A stretch of 49,481 nucleotides of DNA from an uncultured Bacteroidia bacterium (GTDB taxonomy: Bacteria > Bacteroidota > Bacteroidia > Bacteroidales > F082). Made by a program: the position numbers and the translations under genes. The stretch is taken from positions 1 through 49,481 of the forward strand of contig CACXUM010000035.1 of NCBI GenBank assembly GCA_902770835.1, given 5' to 3'. The notes under the pieces were generated by a model. It was not told where the DNA came from and did not search any database. It saw only the letters and a list, made by a program, of their open reading frames with translations. This document shows, piece after piece, positions 25,011 through 32,740 of this stretch. Within the stretch, counting starts at the first letter, position 1. Each line of letters starts with the position of its first letter.

Positions 25011-25867
25011 GGCTTCAGGGTGATGAGGATGACGGCAATGATGGCGATGGCCAAGCCCAAATAATTCTTCCAAGTGAGTTTTTCCTTGAAGAGCAGCCAA
25101 CCCGTGAGGGCGGTGAGGCTGACCACACCTATATTATATACGGGGAACAGCACGACATTGTCGAAGCAGCGCATGGCGTGATAGACGCAGAAGGTGGAGA
25201 AAAAGTTGATGACGCCCAAACCGATGCCTCCGACGGTGCTTTTCCATTGCCATTTTGAGCGGCCTCGTAAGAGGTCGTAGGCCACGATGAGGATGCCAAA
25301 CAGCAAGGCGATGAAATAGATGAAGGCAATCATGAAACTCATGTCGGCGGCTTGGTTCTTTTGCTCGGTGAGTTTCATGAGAATGTCGCCGGTGCCTGTG
25401 CCGAAAAAGATGAGGATTGGTAGCAACCAATTGGTTTTGTTGGTTTTAGAAGACTCTTTCTTGCCTCCGACCACCAACACCAAGGCCACCAAAGCCAACA
25501 CAATGCCCATTGAGGCGACAAAATTCAGCCTTTCACTGAACAAGACCACGCCCGTCAAGGTGGGCAACACCACGGAGAGCTTGCTTGAAAGCGAAGTGAT
25601 GGTCACGCCAGAGCGTTGTGTGGAGGCAGTCATCAGTAAGTAGGTGAAAATGAACCAGAAACCCGTGATGAGCGAGAGTCCGAACCACGGCTCGGCAACC
25701 AATTGCGCGGGCGTGTCGAATTGTTTGCACATCAAGAACCCTGTGCCAGCGGCGAAGACATAGTTCCACATCAGCGCTTGGTGGTTGTCGAGTTTGAAAC
25801 GCTCGAAGAGGCGCATGGCTACGAAAACGCCAGTGGAGAATATTATGGCTAAAATGAGGTAAATCAT
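25007..25867 (-). CDS. EamA-family (DMT superfamily) transporter
   Basis: A 286-residue inner-membrane protein with about ten hydrophobic helices arranged as two five-helix halves, as in drug/metabolite transporters. The second half carries the EamA-like end NIGVVSLTALTGWLLFKEKLTWKNY. The substrate cannot be told from sequence. The start is MIYLILAIIF at 25867; the frame extends further upstream, but that part runs into prmC and has no hydrophobic or family-like sequence. It shares a short divergent promoter region with prmC and is followed by the YigZ gene in an overlapping stop-start. Confidence 0.85.
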   Translation of the reverse strand: MIYLILAIIFSTGVFVAMRLFERFKLDNHQALMWNYVFAAGTGFLMCKQFDTPAQLVAEPWFGLSLITGFWFIFTYLLMTASTQRSGVTITSLSSKLSVVLPTLTGVVLFSERLNFVASMGIVLALVALVLVVGGKKESSKTNKTNWLLPILIFFGTGTGDILMKLTEQKNQAADMSFMIAFIYFIALLFGILIVAYDLLRGRSKWQWKSTVGGIGLGVINFFSTFCVYHAMRCFDNVVLFPVYNIGVVSLTALTGWLLFKEKLTWKNYLGLAIAIIAVILITLKP

Positions 25868-25871
25868 TCGG

Positions 25872-25879
25872 CAAAAATA
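25872..25879 (-). promoter_or_regulatory. Promoter of the EamA-YigZ pair
   Basis: The minus strand reads TATTTTTG. It is half of a 10-bp inverted repeat (GCAAAAATAC at 25871-25880) shared with the prmC promoter. Confidence 0.65.
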
Positions 25880-25891
25880 CGGTTTTTTGCG

Positions 25892-25899
25892 TATTTTTG
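25892..25899 (+). promoter_or_regulatory. Promoter of prmC
   Basis: TATTTTTG lies only 4 bp before the prmC ATG, so the mRNA would be leaderless or nearly so. It forms the other half of the inverted repeat GTATTTTTGC. Confidence 0.6.
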
Positions 25900-25903
25900 C
25901 CTC

Positions 25904-26788
25904 ATGTTTGGATTTAATCTGCAAAAAACTAAACGCCACTTCACCGAAGTGCTGACTGTAAAATTCCCACAGCGCGAGGCGGAGCAACTGATGCGCATTC
26001 TGTTGGAAGACCTTTTCGGCATTGACTTGAAACGACAGTTGATGAACCCCGAATTGCGTATCGACGAATTCCAACATTTTCAGTTGGAGCAAGCCGTCAA
26101 GCGGCTGTTGGCAGGAGAGCCGGTGCAATATGTGACGGGCATGGCGCGTTTCGGCGACATATTAATAAAGGTGTCGCCGTCGGTGCTCATTCCGCGCCCC
26201 GAGACGGAGGAAATGGTGCAGAAGATTTGCGCTTCGGTGCCCAAGGAAAAGCCCATGCGCATTTGGGACATTGGAACGGGTTCGGGCTGCATCGCCATTG
26301 CCTTGGCAAAACATTTCGAGAACGCCGAAGTCATAGCCTTTGATGTTTCCGAGGAGGCTTTGCAAATGGCCATGGAAAATGCCGAAAGCAATGGTGCAAA
26401 GGTGACTTTCGTGCAAGACGACATTATGAATCCCACATCCGTTTTTTTCGCCCAGCCCGTGGATTTGGTGGTGAGCAATCCTCCCTACGTTTGCGATAGC
26501 GAGCGAGCCGCAATGGAGGCCAACGTCCTCGATTGGGAGCCTGAAACGGCCCTCTTTGTCCCCGACGACGACCCGCTTCTGTTTTATCGCCAAATCTTGG
26601 CTTTGTCCAAAAAACAGTTGAATCCCAACGGCCAGATTTGGTTCGAAATCAATGAGCGGATGGGGGAGGAGATGCTTTCGCTTTGCCGTGAAATGGGTTT
26701 TGCCATAGCTGAAATTTTGGAGGATTTTGCTGGAAAACCACGAATTTGCTATGCTTGTAGGAATTGCTTTCGCCAAAAAAAGTTGTAA
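25904..26788 (+). CDS. prmC: Release factor glutamine methyltransferase
   Basis: A 294-residue SAM-dependent enzyme that N5-methylates the glutamine of the GGQ motif in RF1 and RF2. Seen: an N-terminal helical domain (about 1-90) with GEPVQYVTG, the SAM-binding loop DIGTGSGCIAIALA near residue 122, and the catalytic NPPY (192-195) that holds the glutamine. The first ATG sits right at the predicted transcription start, so translation may be leaderless or begin slightly downstream. The release-factor theme is shared with prfC elsewhere in the window but the genes are not linked. Confidence 0.94.
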   Translation: MFGFNLQKTKRHFTEVLTVKFPQREAEQLMRILLEDLFGIDLKRQLMNPELRIDEFQHFQLEQAVKRLLAGEPVQYVTGMARFGDILIKVSPSVLIPRPETEEMVQKICASVPKEKPMRIWDIGTGSGCIAIALAKHFENAEVIAFDVSEEALQMAMENAESNGAKVTFVQDDIMNPTSVFFAQPVDLVVSNPPYVCDSERAAMEANVLDWEPETALFVPDDDPLLFYRQILALSKKQLNPNGQIWFEINERMGEEMLSLCREMGFAIAEILEDFAGKPRICYACRNCFRQKKL

Positions 26789-26879
26789 TAAAACTTAATA
26801 ACTAATTGGAAATCAATGTCAATGTTTTGTAAAAGTTTGTAATGGCCCAAAGACTTGCCAAAACGACAAATTTTTTCTA

Positions 26880-26887
26880 TACTTTTG
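26880..26887 (+). promoter_or_regulatory. Promoter of the 177-aa lipoprotein
   Basis: TACTTTTG (TAnnTTTG) with TTG at 26855-26857, 22-bp spacer. Confidence 0.65.
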
Positions 26888-26933
26888 CGGAACAAGTTTC
26901 AAAGCAAATTATAAACCTCAAAATCCAATCATT

Positions 26934-27467
26934 ATGTTTACAAACAGAAACAACAAATTCGGAACGCTGCTGGTGTTGTTGGCGGCGCTTATGGGCTTTG
27001 CTTCTTGCAAGAAAATCGACCTCACCGTGCAAGTCCCGCAACTGAAAGGCTCTTGGCAATGGGAGGAATCCGCAGTGGGCGGCGTTATCGGAATTATTCG
27101 TGCTGACACCTCGCAAAACCTTGTTCTCACTTTTGAGGACGACAACAAAATCAGCGTCGCTTACAATGGTGAATGGCTTTTCCAAAACGAGACCTACACT
27201 GTCACGAAGTCGAATAACAGCCTTTTCGGCGATTATATCATCACCTTGCCGAAAAAGATCCAGACCAAAGTTGCCGAGTGCTTGGGTCATTCGGAAGGGA
27301 GCATCGTGTTGAGCGGGTATGTCAATCTCTTTGACTTTATGTCTGAGGCTGGCCCGAGTACACTGGTCAAGAAGTTGGGCATCATCGACAAAAAAGGAAT
27401 CGAGGGCGTCGCAGGTGGCGATTATCATAAGAGTTCGGTATTTGCACCGATACATGAATTGTATTGA
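26934..27467 (+). CDS. Lipocalin-like lipoprotein of unknown function
   Basis: A 177-residue protein with a lipoprotein signal (hydrophobic stretch ending MGFASC, Cys25 lipidated). The mature part begins LKGSWQWEES and then shows beta-strand-like alternation (LVLTFEDDNKISVAYNGEW), similar to the lipocalin-like domains common among Bacteroidota lipoproteins, where a first strand GxWxW is typical. No ligand can be predicted. It has its own promoter and ends 9 bp before the rnpB promoter box. Confidence 0.78.
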   Translation: MFTNRNNKFGTLLVLLAALMGFASCKKIDLTVQVPQLKGSWQWEESAVGGVIGIIRADTSQNLVLTFEDDNKISVAYNGEWLFQNETYTVTKSNNSLFGDYIITLPKKIQTKVAECLGHSEGSIVLSGYVNLFDFMSEAGPSTLVKKLGIIDKKGIEGVAGGDYHKSSVFAPIHELY

Positions 27468-27476
27468 GAATTTCCC

Positions 27477-27484
27477 TATTTTTG
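27477..27484 (+). promoter_or_regulatory. Promoter of rnpB
   Basis: TATTTTTG (TAnnTTTG), 4 bp before the first base of the P1 stem. Confidence 0.75.
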
Positions 27485-27488
27485 CACC

Positions 27489-27861
27489 GCGATTCAGGCA
27501 GACTGTCGCGGGTCGGGAAAGCCGGCGCGAGGAAAGTCGGGACAGCACAGAGCACCATACTTCTTAACAGGAAGGTACACGCGAGTGTAACAGACAGTGC
27601 CACAGAAAAATATACCGCCCGCAAGGGTAAGGGTGAAAACGTGAGGTAAGAGCTCACGCGGCGGGTGGCGACATTCCGCCGGGGCAAACCTTATGGGCTG
27701 CAAGTCCAAGTATAGAGGCAATGAGGCTTTCGGGCCTTGAACGGGCTGCTCGTCCGTAGTCTCAGGGTAGGGCGCTTGAGCCTGCGGGCGACCGCAGGCC
27801 GAGAGAAATGACAGTCACCCCGCAAGGGAAACAGAATCCCGCTTATTCGCTTGGGTCGCTG
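27489..27861 (+). ncRNA. rnpB: RNase P RNA, bacterial type A
   Basis: The catalytic RNA that trims the 5' leader from pre-tRNAs. The outer P1 helix is GCGATTCAGGC (27489-27499) against GCTTGGGTCGC (27849-27859), using wobble pairs. The conserved P4 5' strand region GAGGAAAGTCGGGACAGCAC begins at about 27529, and its 3' partner region ACAGAATCCCGCTTAT lies at about 27831-27846. The GGGTAAGGGTGAAAACGTG and AGGGTAGGGCG regions also match the class. Length is about 373 nt, normal for type A. It has its own promoter and ends at a perfect hairpin terminator. Confidence 0.95.
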
Positions 27862-27863
27862 TT

Positions 27864-27904
27864 TTACAAGAGGCTCCGCTTCCAAGCGGAGCCTCTTTGT
27901 TTTT
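27864..27904 (+). terminator. rnpB terminator (copy 1 of a duplicated 41-bp sequence)
   Basis: AAGAGGCTCCGCTT and AAGCGGAGCCTCTT form a perfect 14-bp stem with CC in the loop, followed by TGTTTTT. The whole 41-nt sequence recurs at 29221-29261 with two G-to-A changes. Confidence 0.93.
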
Positions 27905-27968
27905 GGATCGCAGTGTCAGGAAAACACCTTTTTTTGAAGAGATAGGATTGTCTATTGTGGAAAAGTTG

Positions 27969-27976
27969 TATTTTTG
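27969..27976 (+). promoter_or_regulatory. Promoter of the DUF4143 ATPase
   Basis: TATTTTTG (TAnnTTTG) with TTG at 27948-27950, 18-bp spacer. Confidence 0.7.
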
Positions 27977-28018
27977 CAACATCATAATGTAGTTATTTCA
28001 AGAAAAAAATGCAACACT

Positions 28019-29158
28019 ATGTACCAAAGATTGCTTAGTTTCGAGGATGAGAATAATGACAGCCTGTTTCTTTGGGGAGCACGCCAGACGGGGAAAACCA
28101 CACTTTTGCAGATGGCGTTTCCCAATTGCCGCTATTATGACCTTCTTCGTGCTGCCGATTTCGAAAGACTGCTGAGGCGGCCAGGCCTGTTGAGCGAGGA
28201 ACTTGACGCTTTTGGCCCTGAAGACACCGTGGTCATTGATGAAATACAAAAAGTGCCACAACTATTGGATGAAGTACATTCTCTGATTCAGCGCAAAGGT
28301 ATTCGTTTCATATTGAGCGGATCGAGTCCAAGGAAACTGAAACGATATGGCGCCAATCTGCTTGGCGGACGTGCCGACAAGGTCCAACTTTTCCCTTTTG
28401 TGAGTGCAGAGATTCCTGACTTTGACATTTTTCGAGCGGTGAACAACGGTATGATTCCTCGTCATTATATGGTCGCTAATCCGTGGGAGCGTTTTAGGGC
28501 GTATATCGGTGTCTATCTGAATGAAGAGATTCGGGAGGAAGCCCTGTCGCGCAATTTGAAGGGCTTTTCCCGGTTTATGGAAGTGGCGGCCCAAAGTGAC
28601 GGAGAGATACTCGTTTATAAGAATATTGCCCAAGATTGCGGCATCGATTACCGGACAGTGAAGGCGTATTTTGAGATATTGGAGGACACTTTGCTGGGAT
28701 ACATGATTCCTGCTTTCACGATGAGCAAGAAGCGGAAAGCCGTTGTTAGTCCGAAATTCTACTATTATGATGTCGGAATAGCCAATTATCTGCTGGGAAG
28801 AAAAGGGATGCAATTAGGCTCGGATGATTTCGGCCATGCTTTTGAGCACTTGATTGTCCAAGAATTGGTTGCATGGCTGGGGTATCATCGCTCTGACGAG
28901 AAGCTGTCGTATTGGAGGACTGCCAATGGCTATGAAGTGGATGTTGTGGTCGGCGAAGCCCGCGTGGCCATTGAGGTGAAATCCTGCCGCGAAGTGATGT
29001 CGCGTCACCTAAAAGGTCTGAAAGCCTTTTCGGAAGAGTTTCCCGATTGCCGACTTGTTGTGGTTTCTTTCGATATGTACCGCAGAACAATGAATGGGGT
29101 GGAAATCATCCCGATACATACATTCCTGAAGGATTTGTGGGACGGAAAAATATTGTAA
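28019..29158 (+). CDS. ATP-binding protein with DUF4143 C-terminal domain
   Basis: A 379-residue protein of the AAA_14/DUF4143 family. Seen: the P-loop GARQTGKTT (residues 20-28), Walker B VVIDEIQKV near 70, the sensor-like FILSGSSPRKL, and the C-terminal DUF4143 domain with the nuclease-fold remnant YEVDVVV...AIEVKS. These proteins are common and multi-copy in Bacteroidota; their function is not known. The start is MYQRLLSF at 28019. It has its own promoter. It is bounded by near-identical copies of the rnpB terminator, 1,357 bp apart, and by a shared 13-bp word (ATGTAGTTATTTC at 27987 and 29173). Confidence 0.88.
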   Translation: MYQRLLSFEDENNDSLFLWGARQTGKTTLLQMAFPNCRYYDLLRAADFERLLRRPGLLSEELDAFGPEDTVVIDEIQKVPQLLDEVHSLIQRKGIRFILSGSSPRKLKRYGANLLGGRADKVQLFPFVSAEIPDFDIFRAVNNGMIPRHYMVANPWERFRAYIGVYLNEEIREEALSRNLKGFSRFMEVAAQSDGEILVYKNIAQDCGIDYRTVKAYFEILEDTLLGYMIPAFTMSKKRKAVVSPKFYYYDVGIANYLLGRKGMQLGSDDFGHAFEHLIVQELVAWLGYHRSDEKLSYWRTANGYEVDVVVGEARVAIEVKSCREVMSRHLKGLKAFSEEFPDCRLVVVSFDMYRRTMNGVEIIPIHTFLKDLWDGKIL

Positions 29159-29172
29159 AATCCTGCCTAATG

Positions 29173-29200
29173 ATGTAGTTATTTCTTGAAAAAACTACAT
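29173..29200. repeat. Palindrome downstream of the DUF4143 gene
   Basis: ATGTAGTT (29173-29180) and AACTACAT (29193-29200) are perfect inverted repeats around a 12-nt loop. The left half with ATTTC also occurs before the gene at 27987-27999. Confidence 0.75.
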
Positions 29201-29220
29201 TGAAATGTTGTCCTACGGTA

Positions 29221-29261
29221 TTACAAAAGGCTCCGCTTCCAAGCAGAGCCTCTTTGTTTTT
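29221..29261. terminator. Second copy of the rnpB terminator sequence
   Basis: It is 39 of 41 bases identical to 27864-27904. One of the two changes breaks a pair in the stem. It now lies between the DUF4143 gene and the convergent transporter gene, whose stop codon overlaps its right end, and could terminate from both sides. Confidence 0.85.
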
Positions 29262-30447
29262 ACACCGCCATCAACACCAAAAGCTGGGCCGTGAAGATCC
29301 TCAAAAACATAGTGAGCGGATACACCGTCGCGTAGCCCATGTTGGGCAGTTTGCAGCCTTCGGGGGCCACGGTGTTGGCGAAAGCAAGGGTAGGAGGGTC
29401 GGTGTGCGAGCCGCCGATGAAGCCCATCAGCGTGTAATAGTTCACTTTTAGCACCAAGCGCCCGAAAAGCCCAACCACGATAGGAGGAATCATGGTGATG
29501 ACGACACCATAAACGACCCAAATATAATGCTCTTGCACGGTTTCAACGAATTGGCCGCCTGCTCCCAAGCCCACTCCGGCAAGGAATAGCGCGATGCCTA
29601 CCTCGCGGAGCATCCACACGCCGTGGCTTTCAGTGAATTCTGTGGTGAACCAGTTTTTCTTAACGCCGAGCCAACTGCCGATGATGGCCACGACCAACGG
29701 ACCGCCTGCCAAGCCGAGCTTGATGGGGGCTTTCATGCCCACAGGAATCGGGATGGAGCCTATGATGATACCCAGGGCAATGATGACGAAGATGGGAATC
29801 AAATTCACCTTGTGCCGCTGCGACGTGGGTGTGGCCTGTTTTTCGGCCTTGGGTTCGAGGTTTTCTTCGGTGGAAGGCTCGTTTTTCAAATCAATCCGGC
29901 AGAGCGGACGGAGCAAGATGCAGGTCATAATCATGCCAACGACGGCCAAAGGATAGGCCACGGCATAGCCCGCAGCCAAACGGTCGGAGGCTCCCGCGAT
30001 GCCCAAGTCATTGACGGCCTGCTGCGCCGCAGAAAGTCCGGGCGTGTTGGTGATGGCACCCGTGTAAACGCCTGCCATGTCGGCAAGGTCTTGGTTTGCG
30101 ACTTTGGCGATGACTACCGTAATCGCCACGCCAAGCGCGACATTGGCCAAAGCCATCAGGTTCATGGCCAAGCCGCCTTTCTTGAACGAGCGGAAGAATC
30201 CAGGCCCGACCTGCAAGCCCACGGCCACCACAAAAAGAATGAGGCCGAACTCCTTGATGATGTGAAGCATGTCGTGGTTGAGCGAAACGCCGCAGGCACT
30301 CAGCGCGATGCCCACAAAAAGCACCCAAGTGATGCCCAACGACACATTGGCAATCTTGATTTTGCCCAAAAGCAGGCCGACAAAGATGGAAACGGCCAAA
30401 TACAAAACGGTAGGCCCGACGCCCGAGCCGGTGAAAAGGTTTAGCAT
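29260..30447 (-). CDS. AspT/YidE-type transporter without RCK_C domains
   Basis: A 395-residue inner-membrane protein with two blocks of hydrophobic helices. Seen: the duplicated glycine-rich motif (GLQVGPGFF in the first half, GVGLGAGGQF in the second) and the paired TNTPGLSAA and SHTDPPTLAF segments, as in the aspartate:alanine exchanger family. Family members usually have about 550 residues with two RCK_C (TrkA-C) domains between the halves. Here only about 35 polar residues (after CRIDLKNEPS) replace them. The substrate is unknown. A promoter box sits just upstream of its start. Confidence 0.82.
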   Translation of the reverse strand: MLNLFTGSGVGPTVLYLAVSIFVGLLLGKIKIANVSLGITWVLFVGIALSACGVSLNHDMLHIIKEFGLILFVVAVGLQVGPGFFRSFKKGGLAMNLMALANVALGVAITVVIAKVANQDLADMAGVYTGAITNTPGLSAAQQAVNDLGIAGASDRLAAGYAVAYPLAVVGMIMTCILLRPLCRIDLKNEPSTEENLEPKAEKQATPTSQRHKVNLIPIFVIIALGIIIGSIPIPVGMKAPIKLGLAGGPLVVAIIGSWLGVKKNWFTTEFTESHGVWMLREVGIALFLAGVGLGAGGQFVETVQEHYIWVVYGVVITMIPPIVVGLFGRLVLKVNYYTLMGFIGGSHTDPPTLAFANTVAPEGCKLPNMGYATVYPLTMFLRIFTAQLLVLMAV

Positions 30448-30468
30448 GGTTGATTCATTTTAATGCCA

Positions 30469-30476
30469 CAAAAATA
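30469..30476 (-). promoter_or_regulatory. Promoter of the AspT-like transporter
   Basis: The minus strand reads TATTTTTG, in the 33-bp gap after marC, 21 bp before the start codon. Confidence 0.6.
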
Positions 30477-30480
30477 GGGT

Positions 30481-31077
30481 TTATCTCGTCACATTCCCGA
30501 TAATCACCGAAATATTATTGACAAACATATTCACGGCGATGGCCAAGAGGATGACACCGAAGAATTTGCGGAGAATGAAAATCAGGTTTTCGCCCAAGAG
30601 TTTCTGGATACGGTCCAATTGGCTGATGACGATGTAGTCCAACAAGATGTTGAGCAACAGCGCGATGAGGATGTTGATGACGGCGTAGTCGGCGCGAAGC
30701 GAGAGCAAGGCCGTCAGTGCGCCTGGACCGGCAATCAAGGGGAAGGCGATGGGCACGATGCTGGCACCGCCCTTGCCACCTTCGTTCTTGATGATTTCGC
30801 GACCGAGAATCATTTCGACGGCCAAGATGAAAAGCACGAAAGAACCCGCCACGGCAAACGAAGCCACATCGATGCCGAAGAGCTTGAGCAGCGCGTCGCC
30901 AGCGAAGAAGAACGCCAAGAACAGCCCCAAGGCCGTCAAGCAGGCCTGTCCCGCCTTGATGGTCTTGTTTTGCGCTTTCATACCCACGAAAATGGGAATG
31001 GAGCCGAAGATGTCGATGATGGCGGCCATCACGATGAACGCGCCGAAGATTTCCACGAAGTTGATGCTACCGAACAT
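30481..31077 (-). CDS. MarC family membrane protein
   Basis: A 198-residue inner-membrane protein with six hydrophobic helices. Seen: the MarC/NAAT-type stretches AAIIDIFGSIPIFVG near the start and PIAFPLIAGPGALTALL in the middle. Some relatives transport neutral amino acids; for most the role is unknown. The ATG at 31077 is chosen. A longer frame would start at 31113, inside a dispersed palindromic element, and adds no family-like sequence. It is downstream of the riboswitch-controlled CoA-transferase gene on the same strand, separated by that element. Confidence 0.85.
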   Translation of the reverse strand: MFGSINFVEIFGAFIVMAAIIDIFGSIPIFVGMKAQNKTIKAGQACLTALGLFLAFFFAGDALLKLFGIDVASFAVAGSFVLFILAVEMILGREIIKNEGGKGGASIVPIAFPLIAGPGALTALLSLRADYAVINILIALLLNILLDYIVISQLDRIQKLLGENLIFILRKFFGVILLAIAVNMFVNNISVIIGNVTR

Positions 31078-31098
31078 TGGATTTAGGATTTGAAAAAG

Positions 31099-31211
31099 AA
31101 CTACGAATTTCACTAATTGAACGAATGTATGTTATGGAATTATGTAGCCACGGCTGCGATTCCATTACGAATATTCGTGCAAAATTAGTAATATTTGTGT
31201 AATTCGTAGTT
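31099..31211. repeat. Dispersed palindromic element between the CoA-transferase gene and marC (113 bp)
   Basis: AACTACGAATT (31099-31109) and AATTCGTAGTT (31201-31211) are perfect inverted ends. The interior carries GTAGCCACGGCTGCGATTCC, a variant of the small hairpin seen in the que copies. Confidence 0.82.
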
Positions 31212-31218
31212 AAATCAA

Positions 31219-32535
31219 TCAAACAATATTGTTCCAAAGGTAATGGAAATGCGGTCCGAAACGCTTGAACGCGGCCTCGTCCAACTGTTCTTGGAACTGC
31301 GGATGCGCCACCGAAATGATGAGTTTGGCCCTTTCCTGAAGCGAGCGTCCGTAAAGGTTCACCGCGCCATATTCCGTGACGAACCAGTGGATATGGTTGC
31401 GCGTGGTGACGGCACCCGAGCCCAAGTCCAAGGCGGGCACAATCTTGTTGATGCCCTTGCGCGTGGTGGAGGGCATTGCGATGATGGCCTTGCCGCCTTT
31501 CGAGCGCGACGAGCCATAGACGTAGTCAATTTGGCCGCCAACACCTGAATAGATGCGCTCGCCCAACGAGTCGGCGCACACTTGTCCCGACAGGTCAATC
31601 TGGATGCCCGAGTTGATGGAAGTCATCTTGGGTTGATGTGCAATGATGAAGGGATCGTTGGTGTATTCCACGTCCATCAGCAGCACCTCGTGGTTGCCGT
31701 CGATGAAGTCGTAGATTTTCTTCGAGCCCATCACGAAGGTGGATACGATTTTTCCTTTGTTGAGTTTCTTGTTGTCGCCAGTGATGACGCCTTTCTTGAC
31801 AAGCGGCAAAATGCCGTCGGAGAACATCTCGGTATGGATGCCGATGTTTTTGTGGTTGTGGAGGCACGAAAGGATGGCGTTGGGTATGGAGCCGATACCC
31901 ATCTGGAGGCAGGCTCCGTCTTCGATGAGTTCGGCACAATAACGCCCGATGGTTTTTTCCACTTCGTTGGGCTCGGGCATATCGACGGTGAGCAATGGCG
32001 AATCATCCTCAACAAAAACGTTAATTCTGCTGATATGTACCAAAGCATCGCCGAAGGTGCGCGGAACGTGCTTGTTGACCACGGCAATGACAAACTCGGC
32101 ACTCTCCATAGCGGCCAAAGTGGCATCGACCGACGAGCCGAGCGACACATAGCCGAACTTGTCGGGAGGGCAAACTTGAATCATCGCCACGTTGCATTTG
32201 ATGTAACGCTCGCGGTAGAGTTTCGAGGTCTCGCCAAGGAAAACGGGGATATAGTCGGCCAAGCCTTTCTGGACGCTCTCGCGCACATTGGCACCCACGA
32301 AGAAGGCATTGTGCTGGAAAATGCCCTCAAACTCTGGATTGACGTAAGGTGCAGCACCCTCGGTGTGCAGGTGATGGATATAGACGTTCTTCAACTCGCC
32401 CGCACGACCTCTGTCGCACATAGCCCTGACCAAACATTGCGGCACATTCGACACCGAACTGATGTGGACGTGGTCGCCCGACTTGATGACTTTGACGGCT
32501 TCTTCAGCCGTAACTGCTTGATATTGTTTCTTCAT
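31219..32535 (-). CDS. Acetyl-CoA hydrolase / 4-hydroxybutyrate CoA-transferase family enzyme under cobalamin riboswitch
   Basis: A 438-residue cytosolic class I CoA-transferase. Seen: the nucleophile Glu236 in IGIHTEMFSDG, the preceding QMGIGSIPNA, and the GVGGQIDY substrate-binding segment near residue 340. The family includes acetate, succinate, propionate and 4-hydroxybutyrate CoA-transferases, and the exact acyl partner cannot be read from sequence. Its start is MKKQYQAVTAEEA at 32535; the frame stays open through the riboswitch, but that part is not protein-like. A minus-strand cobalamin riboswitch lies directly upstream, so expression should fall when B12 is plentiful. A link to the B12-dependent methylmalonyl-CoA route to propionate is inferred. 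Confidence 0.9.
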   Translation of the reverse strand: MKKQYQAVTAEEAVKVIKSGDHVHISSVSNVPQCLVRAMCDRGRAGELKNVYIHHLHTEGAAPYVNPEFEGIFQHNAFFVGANVRESVQKGLADYIPVFLGETSKLYRERYIKCNVAMIQVCPPDKFGYVSLGSSVDATLAAMESAEFVIAVVNKHVPRTFGDALVHISRINVFVEDDSPLLTVDMPEPNEVEKTIGRYCAELIEDGACLQMGIGSIPNAILSCLHNHKNIGIHTEMFSDGILPLVKKGVITGDNKKLNKGKIVSTFVMGSKKIYDFIDGNHEVLLMDVEYTNDPFIIAHQPKMTSINSGIQIDLSGQVCADSLGERIYSGVGGQIDYVYGSSRSKGGKAIIAMPSTTRKGINKIVPALDLGSGAVTTRNHIHWFVTEYGAVNLYGRSLQERAKLIISVAHPQFQEQLDEAAFKRFGPHFHYLWNNIV

Positions 32536-32565
32536 ATTACTTAATAACTTCAATTCCCGGAAGCC

Positions 32566-32736
32566 TTGTTTCGCGACTTGAGGCAGGTCTTCTGACTGAG
32601 GCCTCGCTTCTGCCGCCTTCCCGAAAGACAAGGCTTTCAGTGGCACAGTGGCAGGCGATTGGCCATCACAGCAGCGGGAACTGTACGGGATTCTCACCCG
32701 ATTCCCTATTGAGTCCGCAAGGGACACCACAAATCG
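32566..32736 (-). promoter_or_regulatory. Cobalamin (B12) riboswitch, minus strand
   Basis: Read on the minus strand, it has the conserved order of the class: GGGAATCGGGTGAGAATCCC, then CAGTTCCCGCTGCTGTGA, then TGCCACTG, then TTCGGGAAGGCGG, and finally GTCAGAAGACCTGCC (the B12 box) at 32583-32597. The start codon of the CoA-transferase gene lies about 50 nt further on. AAGCCTTGT in the aptamer can pair with ACAAGGCTT (plus-strand 32561-32569 and 32628-32636) in the expression platform, a plausible switching or kissing helix. Confidence 0.93.
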
Positions 32737-32740
32737 GCGG

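Noticed and set aside
27864-29261. Classical insertion sequence around the DUF4143 gene
   Set aside because: No transposase and no terminal inverted repeats; the flanking repeats are direct copies of a terminator.
30481-31113. Longer MarC start at 31113
   Set aside because: It begins inside the palindromic element and adds residues not typical of MarC; the ATG at 31077 is the better start.
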